Shown here one piece after another: positions 34,585 through 43,637 of a stretch of 64,000 nucleotides of DNA. The notes under the pieces were generated by a model. It was not told the DNA's origin and searched no databases. It saw only the letters and a program-made list of their open reading frames with translations. This DNA comes from Bin87 sp963666415 (GTDB lineage: Bacteria > Chloroflexota > Dehalococcoidia > Lucifugimonadales > UBA3495): positions 310,001 to 374,000 of the forward strand of contig CAXXPD010000003.1 of NCBI GenBank assembly GCA_963666415.2, written 5' to 3'. The translations under genes and the position numbers were made by a program. Numbering within the stretch: the first letter of the stretch is position 1; each line of letters opens with the position of its first letter.

Positions 34585-34863
34585 GTCGTTGCGAGCGTAG
34601 CGTGGCAATCCCGTCGCCGTAGCAACGGCAGTGCGTCGACGTGTGTCCCGCCTCATCAAGATTGCCACCTCGCTGTGCACCTCGCAATGACCGATCAAAT
34701 GGAAAGGGTGAGCAAGGAGGCCAGGGTCGGGCGAAGTGCTCATGCGTACCCACTTTGTCATTTCGAGCGTAGCGTGGCAATCCCGTCGCCGTAGCAACGA
34801 CGGTTCGCCGACGTGTGTACAACCGCATCGCGATTGCCACGTCGCTATGCTCCTCGCAATGAC
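34585..34863. repeat. Two copies of the 107-bp GTCATTGCGAG hairpin repeat
   Basis: Copies at 34585-34691 and 34757-34863, each 107 bp with paired ends (GTC[A/G]TTGCGAGCGTAGCG and CTCGCAATGAC) and the inner GGCAATC/GATTGCC arms. The first carries GTCGTT instead of GTCATT. They fill most of the 34552-34994 spacer, which has no gene. Confidence 0.88.
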
Positions 34864-34994
34864 AGATTAAAGTGGGTACGCGCGACGACGAATCAAAGTG
34901 GGTATGCGCGGCGGTGAAGCGAGGTTGCCCCGCGTTGGTGCCGGGGGTAAGATTAGCGCAGTTTGGGCTGAGGCCCATGAATGCAGGTGGGCTA

Positions 34995-35333
34995 ATGGCA
35001 ATTTTCCGACTTTACGCTGGCGACGACGGCCAGTCACATATTGAAGAAACCAGCCTGGCAGACCATCCGGAGCTTACCGAAGCTCAGGCGGCCAGTTCAA
35101 TTTCGTTCCGCGAGTGGCCACCCGGTCACTTTATCGACTGGCACCCCGCACCGAGGCGCCAGTACATCATCTCGCTGGGCGGCGAAATTGAGATCGGCCT
35201 CGGCGACGGCACAACCGTGCGCTACGGCCCTGGCGATGCTCGCCTTGTGGAAGACACGTCTGGTCAGGGACATACCACACGGGTGGTGGGCAACGCGCCC
35301 AGCCTCACCGCGGTTATCCCCCTGGCTGGCTGA
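34995..35333 (+). CDS. Small cupin-domain protein 1
   Basis: A 112-residue single-domain cupin. It opens MAIFRLYAGDDGQSHIEE and has the barrel strands WHPAPRRQYIISLGGEIEI, GTTVRYGPGDARLVEDTSG and GHTTRVVG. The start at 34995 is preferred because the paralogues begin at the same point and AGGTGG lies upstream. It is the first of three tandem paralogues (next at 35418 and 36017). Classical metal-binding cupin His residues are only partly present, so an enzymatic role is unsure. Confidence 0.75.
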   Translation: MAIFRLYAGDDGQSHIEETSLADHPELTEAQAASSISFREWPPGHFIDWHPAPRRQYIISLGGEIEIGLGDGTTVRYGPGDARLVEDTSGQGHTTRVVGNAPSLTAVIPLAG

Positions 35334-35417
35334 GCGAACCATCTACGCAATTTCCAGACACGCTGAATCCATTTACGCAATTTTCATTCACGCCAATACT
35401 GGCAAGGAGGCTATCCT

Positions 35418-35762
35418 ATGGGACAGATTGTACGGGTTTACACTGGCAGCGACGGCGAAAGCCACTTTGAGAACCTGACCCCCGACCAGTTCGCCGAAGT
35501 TGCGAACAACGTGGGCCCTGGCGACGTTACCCTGGGCCGCCGCGAATCCCCCAGTTTCTCCGATTACCATAACGCTCCGCGTCGGCAATACGTGGTCAAC
35601 ATGAACGGCATCGCCGAGTTTGAAGTCGCCGACGGCACCGTCGTCCGAATGTTTCCCGGCGATGTGCTGGTTGCAGAGGATCTTACCGGTCACGGCCACA
35701 TTGCCCGCAGCATCGGCGACGAATTCCGCGTCTCGCTTGCTGTTCCCATGAAGGACAGCTAA
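35418..35762 (+). CDS. Small cupin-domain protein 2
   Basis: A 114-residue paralogue of the preceding protein: GQIVRVYTGSDGESHFENL, DYHNAPRRQYVVNMNGIAEF, DGTVVRMFPGDVLVAEDLTG, HGHIARSIGDEFRVSLAVP. AAGGAGG lies nine bases before the ATG. It keeps the GHGH pair that the first copy replaces with GQGH. Confidence 0.78.
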   Translation: MGQIVRVYTGSDGESHFENLTPDQFAEVANNVGPGDVTLGRRESPSFSDYHNAPRRQYVVNMNGIAEFEVADGTVVRMFPGDVLVAEDLTGHGHIARSIGDEFRVSLAVPMKDS

Positions 35763-36016
35763 CCCGCGTAGGCCGCAAAAACGCCCGCTCCCGATGAAGA
35801 CCTATGCATTACCGTCGTTTGGAGCGGGCTGTAAGATTGAGTGGAGTTTGGCAGACGGTCGTCGTGCTTGCAACGGGATTGTCACGCCGCTTCGCTCCGC
35901 GCAATGACAGATAAAGCATCGGTCTGCATCGAGACTGGGTAGGGGTGAGGGCTGCACCTGTTTCTCCTCGCCCCCGATTCGTACCTGAGCACCACATATA
36001 CCGGAGCAACAAACGC

Positions 36017-36352
36017 ATGATTGTCCGCATTTACGCCGGCGACGACGGTGAGTCGCATTTTCAGGACCTAACCCCCCGATGAATTTGCCGCGATCGCCAA
36101 TAATGTCGGGACCGGCGAGATCACCGTTGGCCAGCGCCCGCCCGGGTGGTGGCAGGACTACCACATCGCACCGCGTCACCAGTACGTCGTGTTCATGTCC
36201 GGCGGGGGGCCGAAATAGAGATAGCCGACGGCACCAAGCGGCAATTCAGCCCCGGGGATGTCCTGGTGGCGGAAGACCTCACCGGCCACGGCCACATCAT
36301 CCGCAACACTGGCGAGGAAGCCCGCATCTCGTTGGCAGTGCCGCTAAAGTAA
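36017..36352 (+). pseudogene. Small cupin-domain protein 3, with two frameshifts
   Basis: Third paralogue, IVRIYAGDDGESHFQDLTP, then FAAIANNVGTGEITVGQRP and DYHIAPRHQYVVFMSGG, then AEIEIADGTKRQFSPGDVLV to a normal end. The frame is lost at a run of six C (about 36070-36076) and again at a run of six G (about 36203-36209), each by one extra base. If both runs are one base too long, the gene is intact and about 111 codons. Its stop overlaps the convergent DUF2851 gene by 9 bases. Confidence 0.8.
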
Positions 36353-37672
36353 CTGCGGTTTCGATTCCCCGGCCAACAATCGTTGCAGGTGGATCAGCCC
36401 CTGTTGGCGACGGGCGTTGCTGGCCACGCGTTCCCAGCCGGGTTCCTGCAACGCGCTGGCCATATGCCGGGTGATTTCATTGTCCGGCAGCGGGCCGAAT
36501 GCCCGGTACAGACTGAGCATAGCCTGCGCTCCTACCGCGTCGTCTGACGCCAACCGCCAGGCGTGCAGATAGGGCAGCACGGCGTTAATTGCAATGTCTC
36601 GCGCTCTCCCGGTTCCAATCGGGGCCGGTAGTCCATCACCGCGATTGGCAACCGCCAATGTTGCCGTCAGTTGCGGCGGTTTGGCGGCGATGGCAGCACG
36701 GTACAATCCGGCGGATAGTCCTATTTCCAGGAAACGGGCCGTCAGTAGGGCCGCTCCGAGCACCAGGCGCCGAGGATGATTGGCCGGTGGTACCCGAAAC
36801 AATTGCCACTGGCTGGACGGCAGCGGCGAACCAAACCCCGCCGGCGCTCCCCAGCGCGATGGCCGGCCGTCGTCGGTGGCAAGCCCGGCCCAGCGTAGCA
36901 TCCATGTTGACAGCGCACCGTCCCGTTCCGAGGCCGGCAGGGCGCGCGCGGCGTTGCGCAAGGATGCAATGGGTGAGGTGGCGGCTAATTGCAGCATGGT
37001 GTGCTCGTTATGGCGGTACCCCAACGCCTGGCAAATCGCCTCCCAGAGAATTTGTTCGCCCGACTGCGTTTGCAGCCACGCTCCCAACAACCCGCTGCGA
37101 GAAAGGAACCGTTCATCGCCGGCTCGATTGAGCAGGGCGGACATCTGCTCTGCCGATGCCGGCTGACGGTAGCCGTGCTGCGCCAGCAGACGCCACAATT
37201 GCTCACGAGTCTTGCCGCACGCCAGACCATCTGTTGGCTCCGCTCGGGCTGGTTCTGCGCCAGCGACCAGCGATTGCAAACCGACCACCGGAGGCGCCAC
37301 GCCGCTGACGGTAACTGCAGGCACGGCGTCCGTTTCCAGCGCAACGTGCAGGGCCACGCCGTTGTAATTAGGGTCGTTTTGATGTCGATGCGCCACCCAG
37401 TCGCGCTGGCGCAGATGAACTTCCACATCGCCCTGCACCATTCCTGACCCTTCCATCAAAAGCACGGCGTTGCGGAAATCGGGTCCAGCGGTTACTCCCG
37501 GCCGGCCGGGATACAAAACTCTTACGCGCGCGCCCTGGTCCGTACGGAGATGATGGTAGCGAGACGCGCGACGCTCCCACAGCACAGCCAACTGGCGCTC
37601 CGAGATCGGCGGCAAGTCGCCGGCCCCGGCTGAGTTGGCGTGTGGGGTATTCGCTACGGGTTCATCCGTCAT
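36344..37672 (-). CDS. DUF2851-family protein
   Basis: A 442-residue protein of the DUF2851 family, known mainly from Bacteroidetes and Chloroflexi, function unknown. Family landmarks: ISERQLAVLWERRASRYHHL, GRPGVTAGPDFRNAVLL, GDVEVHLRQRDWVAHRHQND, YNGVALHVALETD. The GDVEVH/HxxDxxY core recalls nuclease-like acid and His clusters, but no activity is established. The start is the ATG directly after an alternative TTG. It is convergent with the third cupin. Confidence 0.82.
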   Translation of the reverse strand: MTDEPVANTPHANSAGAGDLPPISERQLAVLWERRASRYHHLRTDQGARVRVLYPGRPGVTAGPDFRNAVLLMEGSGMVQGDVEVHLRQRDWVAHRHQNDPNYNGVALHVALETDAVPAVTVSGVAPPVVGLQSLVAGAEPARAEPTDGLACGKTREQLWRLLAQHGYRQPASAEQMSALLNRAGDERFLSRSGLLGAWLQTQSGEQILWEAICQALGYRHNEHTMLQLAATSPIASLRNAARALPASERDGALSTWMLRWAGLATDDGRPSRWGAPAGFGSPLPSSQWQLFRVPPANHPRRLVLGAALLTARFLEIGLSAGLYRAAIAAKPPQLTATLAVANRGDGLPAPIGTGRARDIAINAVLPYLHAWRLASDDAVGAQAMLSLYRAFGPLPDNEITRHMASALQEPGWERVASNARRQQGLIHLQRLLAGESKPQLL

Positions 37673-37883
37673 CAAGTATCACCAGTTTCTACGTGTAACA
37701 TCCGCGCGGTTCGGGCGTCAACGGGCTGATGTCAGCGCCGTTGGGTTGTGGCACAATCAGATCGCCTTGTCGCCGCGCACCGCGCTTATCGATCAATAAT
37801 CAACGCCAAGCCGACGCCCCGCTGTTTCGACGGTTTTAACCTACTTTGGCCACAGCGCTTTCCGGTGGGCAAGTCCGGCCGGA

Positions 37884-38543
37884 GTGCGCGTGCTCATCGA
37901 CCCATACCGCAACCAATACCCCGACCGGTTCTGGTTCGAGCGCGAGTTTCCGACCGTTGGTTGCGATCTGTGCCTGGTTACTCACGCCCATTTCGACCAC
38001 GACGCCGTGCATGGCCTCGTTGACGACGTGTCAATCTGGCGCATTGAGGGCGAATTGCTTATCCAGGATGTGCGGATTACCGGCATCGCCGACATCCATT
38101 CGACTCCACGGCTGGAGGCCGCCAGATTTCCCAACGTGATGTACCGCATCGACATTCACGGTGTGCGGTTCCTGCATATCGGGGACAACCGGGCCAACTG
38201 GCCGCCCGAGGTTGGCGCCGCTGTCGGTGGCATCGACGTGTTGATGGTAACCGTCGATGATTCCATCCACCTGCTGACCTACAGCGAGGTGGACGGCCTG
38301 ATTGCCAGGCTGCAACCCAGAATAGTCATCCCCATGCACTACCACAACGCCGGCATCACCGCCGACAGCGCCGGCCTGCTGCCCCCCGAAGGATGGCTGG
38401 AATCCCGTTGCGACCTGCCGGTAAAACGCCTGGGCGGCAGCGTTGCGGTGCTGGACGCGGCCACGCTTCCCCGCTCTACCGAGGTGTGGGTGTTGGAACC
38501 CTCGCCTGAATCCCTGGCGGCTCCGCAATCGGAACGGTGGTGA
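37884..38543 (+). CDS. Metallo-beta-lactamase-fold hydrolase, start unclear
   Basis: A UlaG-like MBL-fold hydrolase: VTHAHFDHDAVHGL is the HxHxDH metal motif, later FLHIGDNRANWP, VDDSIHLLTYSEVDGLI and PMHYHNAG supply further ligands. The GTG at 37884 is the only start codon in frame, yet the 16 codons before it read LTYFGHSAFRWASPAG, which is the normal first strand of the family (TYFGHSxF). A stop at 37797 closes the frame with no ATG, GTG or TTG in between. The true N-terminus is therefore probably shifted by an indel near 37800-37836, or a non-standard start is used. Confidence 0.75.
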   Translation: MRVLIDPYRNQYPDRFWFEREFPTVGCDLCLVTHAHFDHDAVHGLVDDVSIWRIEGELLIQDVRITGIADIHSTPRLEAARFPNVMYRIDIHGVRFLHIGDNRANWPPEVGAAVGGIDVLMVTVDDSIHLLTYSEVDGLIARLQPRIVIPMHYHNAGITADSAGLLPPEGWLESRCDLPVKRLGGSVAVLDAATLPRSTEVWVLEPSPESLAAPQSERW

Positions 38544-38641
38544 TGCCCGTGCTGCCGTTGGTAGGAGCATTGCGCAGCCTGTCATTGCGCGGAGCGAAAC
38601 GAAGTGTAGATCCCGGTCTGAGCTTGATGCGTACCCACTTT

Positions 38642-38760
38642 GTCATTGTGAACGTAGCGTGGCAATCGCGTGGCCGTAGCAACGGCGGTTCGTCGACGTA
38701 CATTCAACCTCATCGAGATTCCCGCTCGCCCTGAGCCTGTCGAAGGACGTTCGCAATGAC
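38642..38760. repeat. Diverged GTCATTG hairpin repeat
   Basis: Starts GTCATTGTGAACGTAGCGTGG and ends GGACGTTCGCAATGAC (119 bp); the right arm contains CGCCCTGAGCCTGTCGAAGG in place of the usual sequence. A further half-copy begins at 38580. The whole 38544-38995 spacer is repeats (including the 38827-38859 unit shared with 1331-1363) and holds no gene. Confidence 0.7.
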
Positions 38761-38995
38761 AGATTAAGTGGATACGCGTGAGCAGCCCGAGCAGGCCGAC
38801 CGTCGCCACGATGGAGAGTTGGGTTCCGGCCGGCGCCGGAACGACGGTTAGGCAAAGGTCTCCGGTGAGATGAGTGCCGCGATGCGGCAATCCCGGGGGA
38901 GAGTCAGGCCGGTGTGGGGAAACCTTTTCCGGTGAAACGGGATTGCCGCGCTGGGTTCAAGTTGACACTGGGGCCTGAGTACGGGCGAGGCCGTG

Positions 38996-40427
38996 GTAAC
39001 AGTTCAGAGTAGAGGGGAAACGAGCAGCTGACGGCAGGCGGCGAGAGGATTTAGACCTTGGGCGCGCCAGGTGCCGAAGATGGATGCCAGCGTCATCTTG
39101 CGCTCGGTGCCCTGCTCCGAGCGGGTGCCGCCGCTGATCTTGCGGCTGATGACCAGATGGCGCAGGCTGCGTTCGGCGGCGTTGTTGTCTGAAGGCACGT
39201 CCGGTTCGGCCACGAAGACGAAGAGTTCCTTGATGTGGCGCTCGATGCGTCGGCACAGCTTGGCCTGGGTTGCCGACGGGTCGTGCCGGAAAGGCTGGCC
39301 GAGGGCCAGCAGTTGTCGTTCCAGGGCCAGTTGGGCGGTGCGCCGCCGCTTGGCCTGGGGATGAGTGCAGGCTTTGGCCCGGTCGTAAATCCCGTGGACG
39401 GCGTCGGCCCACCTGGCCAGTGGCGCAGCATCGGGGTAGAGGGTGCGCAGGTCGTGGATGTCCCGCAGCAGGTGGGCCCAGCACCGCTGCTTGGGGCCGT
39501 CATAATGGTGGTAGGCGGCGTAGAAATCGCTGACCAATACTCCGGAGAAAGCATCGCTCAGCGCCTCGTCCACGACTGTTTTGCCCCGACCCCGCCGCAG
39601 GAAGTAGCGTTCGGTGGGGGTGCTGAAAGTCCACACGTAGCCGTTGGCCCCGCTCTGACGCCAGCCGGTTTCGTCGGCGTGGACCACTGGGCTGGCGCGG
39701 ATGCGGTCCAGGATCGTGGCCACTGCCGGTTGGGCCCGCTGCGCCGTGCGATGGATGGCGCTCACGATGGCCCCCACGCTGAGGCGCAACTGATGCACGG
39801 TGTCCAGATACCACTGGACGCTGCGGATGGGCAGCCGCCCCTCTTCCCGCAGCGTGGCGATCAGGCTGAGCAGGTTGACGCCGAGGCGCTGCTGACCCAA
39901 GACCACGCCGCCCAGTTCCGCCGGAGGTGTGCAGCGCCGTCGGCAGGCCGGGCAAGTCCGAGCAAGGTAGACGTGCTCGGTGACTTGCGCGGGAACCACC
40001 GGCAGCTCGATGACCTCCCGAGTGCGCTGGATCCAGCCGCCGGACCGGTGGGCGCCGCAATCGGGACAGTTCTCCATCACGTGCTCCACCCGGTGGGTCG
40101 GTGTCATGCGCGGGCGAGCGAAGCCGTGGCGTCGCTGCTTGCGGGGCCCCTGCTGCGCTGGGGGCTTCCGGCCCGATTTCGCCTTGAGGCCGGGCATTCG
40201 GAGCGGGCCGCCCGGTTTCGCCTGGCCTTCCAGTTCGGCAATCCGCCGCTGCAACCGCTCAATCACCGCCTGTAACTCGGCGATGATGGCAATGAGGACA
40301 GCGCGGTCGACGGTGGTCAGGTCCACTTCAGTATCCATGCCCTGTATATGACATAACCACCGCCACCCGTGCCAGCGTTCGGCAACCCGCCTTCGGCCAA
40401 TTCACCTCACCAAGTCTGAACTGTTAC
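38996..40427 (-). mobile_element. IS66-family element, copy 3 (1432 bp, intact)
   Basis: Ends GTAACAGTTCAGAGTAGAGG and CACCAAGTCTGAACTGTTAC with a perfect 8-bp duplication AGGCCGTG (38988-38995 and 40428-40435). Same length as copy 2 and nearly identical to it. This clean copy defines the element's true ends. Confidence 0.94.
39004..40338 (-). CDS. IS66-family transposase
   Basis: A 444-residue intact transposase differing from the product at 6662-7996 at only a handful of positions (for example QQGPRK for QPGPRK, EHVYLA for EQVYLA). Zinc pairs CPDCGAH/CPACRRRC and the catalytic DETGW, SDFYAAYHHYDG, DNNAAERSLRH motifs are all present. Confidence 0.95.
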   Translation of the reverse strand: MDTEVDLTTVDRAVLIAIIAELQAVIERLQRRIAELEGQAKPGGPLRMPGLKAKSGRKPPAQQGPRKQRRHGFARPRMTPTHRVEHVMENCPDCGAHRSGGWIQRTREVIELPVVPAQVTEHVYLARTCPACRRRCTPPAELGGVVLGQQRLGVNLLSLIATLREEGRLPIRSVQWYLDTVHQLRLSVGAIVSAIHRTAQRAQPAVATILDRIRASPVVHADETGWRQSGANGYVWTFSTPTERYFLRRGRGKTVVDEALSDAFSGVLVSDFYAAYHHYDGPKQRCWAHLLRDIHDLRTLYPDAAPLARWADAVHGIYDRAKACTHPQAKRRRTAQLALERQLLALGQPFRHDPSATQAKLCRRIERHIKELFVFVAEPDVPSDNNAAERSLRHLVISRKISGGTRSEQGTERKMTLASIFGTWRAQGLNPLAACRQLLVSPLL

Positions 40428-40559
40428 AGGCCGTGCCCGTGCTTGCCGATTGCTTTGTCCCGGCGTAGAATGGCGCCATTGATAGCGGCCTTCGGTTTGC
40501 GTGGCATCCGGTGGCAATGGCGTTTGAAAGGCTAAACCTGCGATTGAGGTGAACCGGTC

Positions 40560-41774
40560 ATGGCAGAAGCGAAAGGCCCCCTGGATGGAATACGCGTAAT
40601 CGACTTGGGTCGGCACCAGGCCGGTCCCCGTTGCGCACAAGTGTTGGCCCGATTGGGTGCGGAAGTCATCAAGGTTGAGCGGCTGGGCGGAGAAGAAACC
40701 CGCTACCACGCTCCCTGGGTGCGCAAGCAGTCCGCGTACTGGGTGCAGTACAACAGCGGCAAGAAGAGCCTCAGCATCGACTTGCGCAAGGATCAGGGTA
40801 AAGAGGTCCTTACCAAGCTGGTGAAGGTCTCTGACGTGCTTTTGCAAAATTTCCGGCCCGGCACCATTGACACCATGGGGTTCGGGTATGATGTTCTCTA
40901 CGAACTGAACCCGCGCATCATCATGGTCAACGTGTCCGCCTATGGCCAGTTCGGGCCCTATAGCGACCAGATTGGCTACGACCCCATCGGCCAAACCATG
41001 TCCGGCATCGCAATGGTTACGGGTGAAGAGGGTATGCCACCCATCCGCGCCGGCGTGCCCATCATTGACCGCACCACCGCATTGCACGCTGCCATCGGAA
41101 CGCTGGCCGCGCTGCACGAGCGTGAATCGTCGGGCGTTGGGCAGACCATTGATGCCTGTCTTGCCGATACTGGCTACAGCTACACCGAGATTCCCATTGC
41201 TGCCTACCACGGCGCGGGCATCGAGCCCAAGCGCGGTGAGTCGGCAGCGCCGCCCTCGGGCACCTACCCCTGCAAAGATGGCTGGGTGCTCATCTCGGCA
41301 GGCGACCAGCACCATTGGCACCGCGTCTGCAACGCACTGGGCAAGCCGGAATGGCTAGAAGACCCCCGTTTCACCACCCGCCACGAACGCGGCGCGAACG
41401 GTGAGTTGGTCAACGAGGCCATGATCGCACTGATGGCCAACTTGACTATGAAGGAAGCCATCGCCCACTTCACCCACCACGACGTGGTAGCGGCCCCGGT
41501 GAACACCATCGCCCAGGCTGCCCAGGATCCGCATCCGTGGGAGCGTCGGGCCATGGTGGAAGTTCCCGACTTCCTGGCTGGCAGCATCGCGGTATCCGGC
41601 GACTTCTGGCACTTCAGCCGCACACCGGCGGTAATCGGTTCAACCCCGCAGGTTGGCGAGCACAACGAAGACGTCCTGACCGGACTCCTCGGCTACAGTG
41701 AAGACGAAGTCCAGTCGATGTATGAAGCCAACGTGATCGGCACCTTCCATCACTACGACGAAGTTCCTGACTAA
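40560..41774 (+). CDS. CaiB/BaiF-family (family III) CoA-transferase
   Basis: A 404-residue family III CoA-transferase. It starts with GPLDGIRVIDLGRHQAGPRC, continues with LARLGAEVIKVERLGGEETR, GKKSLSIDLRKDQGKEVL and SDVLLQNFRPGTIDTMGFGY; the catalytic Asp normally follows in the region of GVPIIDRTTALHAAIGTLAAL (family D in 'DxxTG'). It moves CoA between carboxylic acids, such as an unusual acid and succinate or formate. The donor and acceptor are unknown. GAGGTGA precedes the ATG. A strong terminator follows at 41823, so it is transcribed apart from the thiolase. Confidence 0.92.
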   Translation: MAEAKGPLDGIRVIDLGRHQAGPRCAQVLARLGAEVIKVERLGGEETRYHAPWVRKQSAYWVQYNSGKKSLSIDLRKDQGKEVLTKLVKVSDVLLQNFRPGTIDTMGFGYDVLYELNPRIIMVNVSAYGQFGPYSDQIGYDPIGQTMSGIAMVTGEEGMPPIRAGVPIIDRTTALHAAIGTLAALHERESSGVGQTIDACLADTGYSYTEIPIAAYHGAGIEPKRGESAAPPSGTYPCKDGWVLISAGDQHHWHRVCNALGKPEWLEDPRFTTRHERGANGELVNEAMIALMANLTMKEAIAHFTHHDVVAAPVNTIAQAAQDPHPWERRAMVEVPDFLAGSIAVSGDFWHFSRTPAVIGSTPQVGEHNEDVLTGLLGYSEDEVQSMYEANVIGTFHHYDEVPD

Positions 41775-41822
41775 CGCCACACCGATTGTTCGTCGGCAAC
41801 AGGGTTGCGGGTAACAACGAAG

Positions 41823-41850
41823 GGGCGGGACTAACAACCCGCCCTTTTTT
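41823..41850 (+). terminator. Rho-independent terminator after the CoA-transferase gene
   Basis: GGGCGGG and CCCGCCC form a 7-bp GC stem with an 8-base loop (ACTAACAA), directly followed by six T. It lies 49 bases after the stop codon of the transferase. Confidence 0.85.
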
Positions 41851-41999
41851 GGTTCGTAGTGCATCCGCGCTGTCTCTGGAGACCTTCCCATAACCGTCGA
41901 CCCGGCGCAGGCCATAACCCAGGAGGGCATTGCGGCGACGGTCGTCGTGTCCGGGCCGCTCATGCGTACACACTTTGTCATTGCTAGCGCACCCACTGT

Positions 42000-42106
42000 G
42001 TCATTGCGAGCGTAGCGTGGCAATCTCGTCGCCGTAGCGACGGCGGTTCGCCGACGTGTGTTCAACCTCATCGAAATTGCCACGTCGCTATGCTCCTCGC
42101 AATGAC
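42000..42106. repeat. 107-bp GTCATTGCGAG hairpin repeat, single copy
   Basis: GTCATTGCGAGCGTAGCGTGG to CTATGCTCCTCGCAATGAC with inner GGCAATCTCG and CGAAATTGCC arms. The 41775-42453 spacer otherwise holds the terminator and a degenerate repeat at 41885-41940; no gene is visible. Confidence 0.88.
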
Positions 42107-42453
42107 GAATTAAATTGGGTACGCGCGACGCCCGTGCCGGGATTGTCAGGTCGCTTCGCTCTCCTCGCAGGGACGGGTTACGGAAGCGTCTCCCAAGGCA
42201 GCGACAGTTCGCCGCTGCCACTACCGGCGATTGCCACCGGCACGCGGCCGTCCCGAAATCTCTCCTGCCGTAGGGCATGGCCAAGATAGGTACGTTACCG
42301 GTTCGGTTGCATGGCGAGGGCCCGTACGTTCGGCTGCTGTCCACCACTCCGACGGCGTTTGTGGCATAATGAGCGTCGATTTTCGGGACTTCATTCCGAA
42401 TCAACACGTTCCGAATCAACACATTCCAAATCAACAATGGAGGTGCACACCGC

Positions 42454-43635
42454 ATGGTTGACCTGAGGCGCGCTGCCGCCATCGTAGGCATCCACGAGCA
42501 CGTGACCCGCTACGCTCCTGACAAGAGCGAGTTGCAAATTCAGGGAGAGAGCGTCATCAAGGCGTTGGCCGACGCTGGCCTCAAGAAGGACGACGTGGAT
42601 GGGCTGTTTACCGCGTCCAGCAGTATCCGCAACAGCGGCATGAACTTGGCTGACTACCTGAATATGTACCCGAAGTACGTCGACAACACCACCGTTGGCG
42701 GCGGGTCTTTTGAGTTCCATCTTTCCCACGCGCTAACTGCGATTGCCGCCGGACGCATCAACGTGGCAGTCATCACCTACAGCAGCCTGGCCCGTTCCGG
42801 CGGCGTTTCGGTGGGTACGGGCGGCGTTGGTCGCTTCGGCCATCCCATCCTCGACCCATCACCTGACAGTTTCGAAGAGCTGTATGGTCTCACAACGGTC
42901 GGGCTGTACGCCATGATTGCCCAGCGTCATATGCACCTCTACGGCACCACCTCCGAACAACTCGCCGAGGTTTCGGTGGCGATGCGACACCATGCGTCGA
43001 TGAACCCGGAGGCCCTCTTCCGCGACCCCATCACCGTGCAGGATGTGGTGAGCTCGCGCGTCATTTCCGACCCGCTGCACCTGATGGACTGTTGCGTCAT
43101 CACCGACGGCGGCGGAGCGGTGGTGGTGGCCTCTCCTGAGGTGGCCCGCAATTGCCGCCAAACCCCGGTGTGGGTGCTTGGCGCCGGCGAGGCCATTGCC
43201 CACCAGGGCGCCGGCAAGCGCGACCTGATGTATATCGCCGCGCACCAGAGTTCACCGCGCGCCTTCGAGATGGCCGGCGTTACCCACGACGACATCGATA
43301 TGGCGATGGTGTACGACTCGTTTACCATCACCGTGGTGGAAACGCTGGAAGACCTGGGGTTCTGCAAGAAGGGCGAGGGCGGAGCGTTCGTCAGCGACGG
43401 CCGGCTCAAGGTCGGCGGCGCGTTGCCGATCAACACCGACGGCGGCGGCCTGTCATCCAACCATCCCGGTATGCGCGGCCTGTTCCTGTTGCTGGAAGCT
43501 ACCCGCCAACTGCGTCATGAGTTCGATGGCACCGGACGACAGGTACCCAACTGCCAAATCGCGCTGGCCCACGGCACGGGCGGCGCCCTCGGTTCCCGCC
43601 ACAGCGGCGGCACCGTCATCCTGGGGAGGGACTAA
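42454..43635 (+). CDS. Thiolase-fold protein (SCP2/Ltp2-like) lacking the nucleophilic Cys
   Basis: A 393-residue thiolase-superfamily protein of the SCP2-thiolase/Ltp2-like branch. The place of the usual nucleophile (xxCASGxxA) reads VGGGSFEFHLSHALTAIAAG, with no Cys. DGGGAVVVASPEVARNC, YDSFTITVVETLEDLGFC and NTDGGGLSSNHPG, plus the C-terminal ALAHGTGG loop, are retained. Relatives of this kind work with DUF35 partners and, in the Ltp2/ChsH2 case, catalyse retro-aldol cleavage of acyl-CoA side chains. GGAGGTG precedes the ATG; the DUF35 gene begins 3 bases after the stop. Confidence 0.9.
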   Translation: MVDLRRAAAIVGIHEHVTRYAPDKSELQIQGESVIKALADAGLKKDDVDGLFTASSSIRNSGMNLADYLNMYPKYVDNTTVGGGSFEFHLSHALTAIAAGRINVAVITYSSLARSGGVSVGTGGVGRFGHPILDPSPDSFEELYGLTTVGLYAMIAQRHMHLYGTTSEQLAEVSVAMRHHASMNPEALFRDPITVQDVVSSRVISDPLHLMDCCVITDGGGAVVVASPEVARNCRQTPVWVLGAGEAIAHQGAGKRDLMYIAAHQSSPRAFEMAGVTHDDIDMAMVYDSFTITVVETLEDLGFCKKGEGGAFVSDGRLKVGGALPINTDGGGLSSNHPGMRGLFLLLEATRQLRHEFDGTGRQVPNCQIALAHGTGGALGSRHSGGTVILGRD

Positions 43636-43637
43636 CT

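Noticed and set aside
35783..35829. Terminator hairpin after cupin 2 (GCCCGCTCC with GGAGCGGGC)
   Set aside because: The loop is about 29 bases long and no T-run follows, so it is weak.
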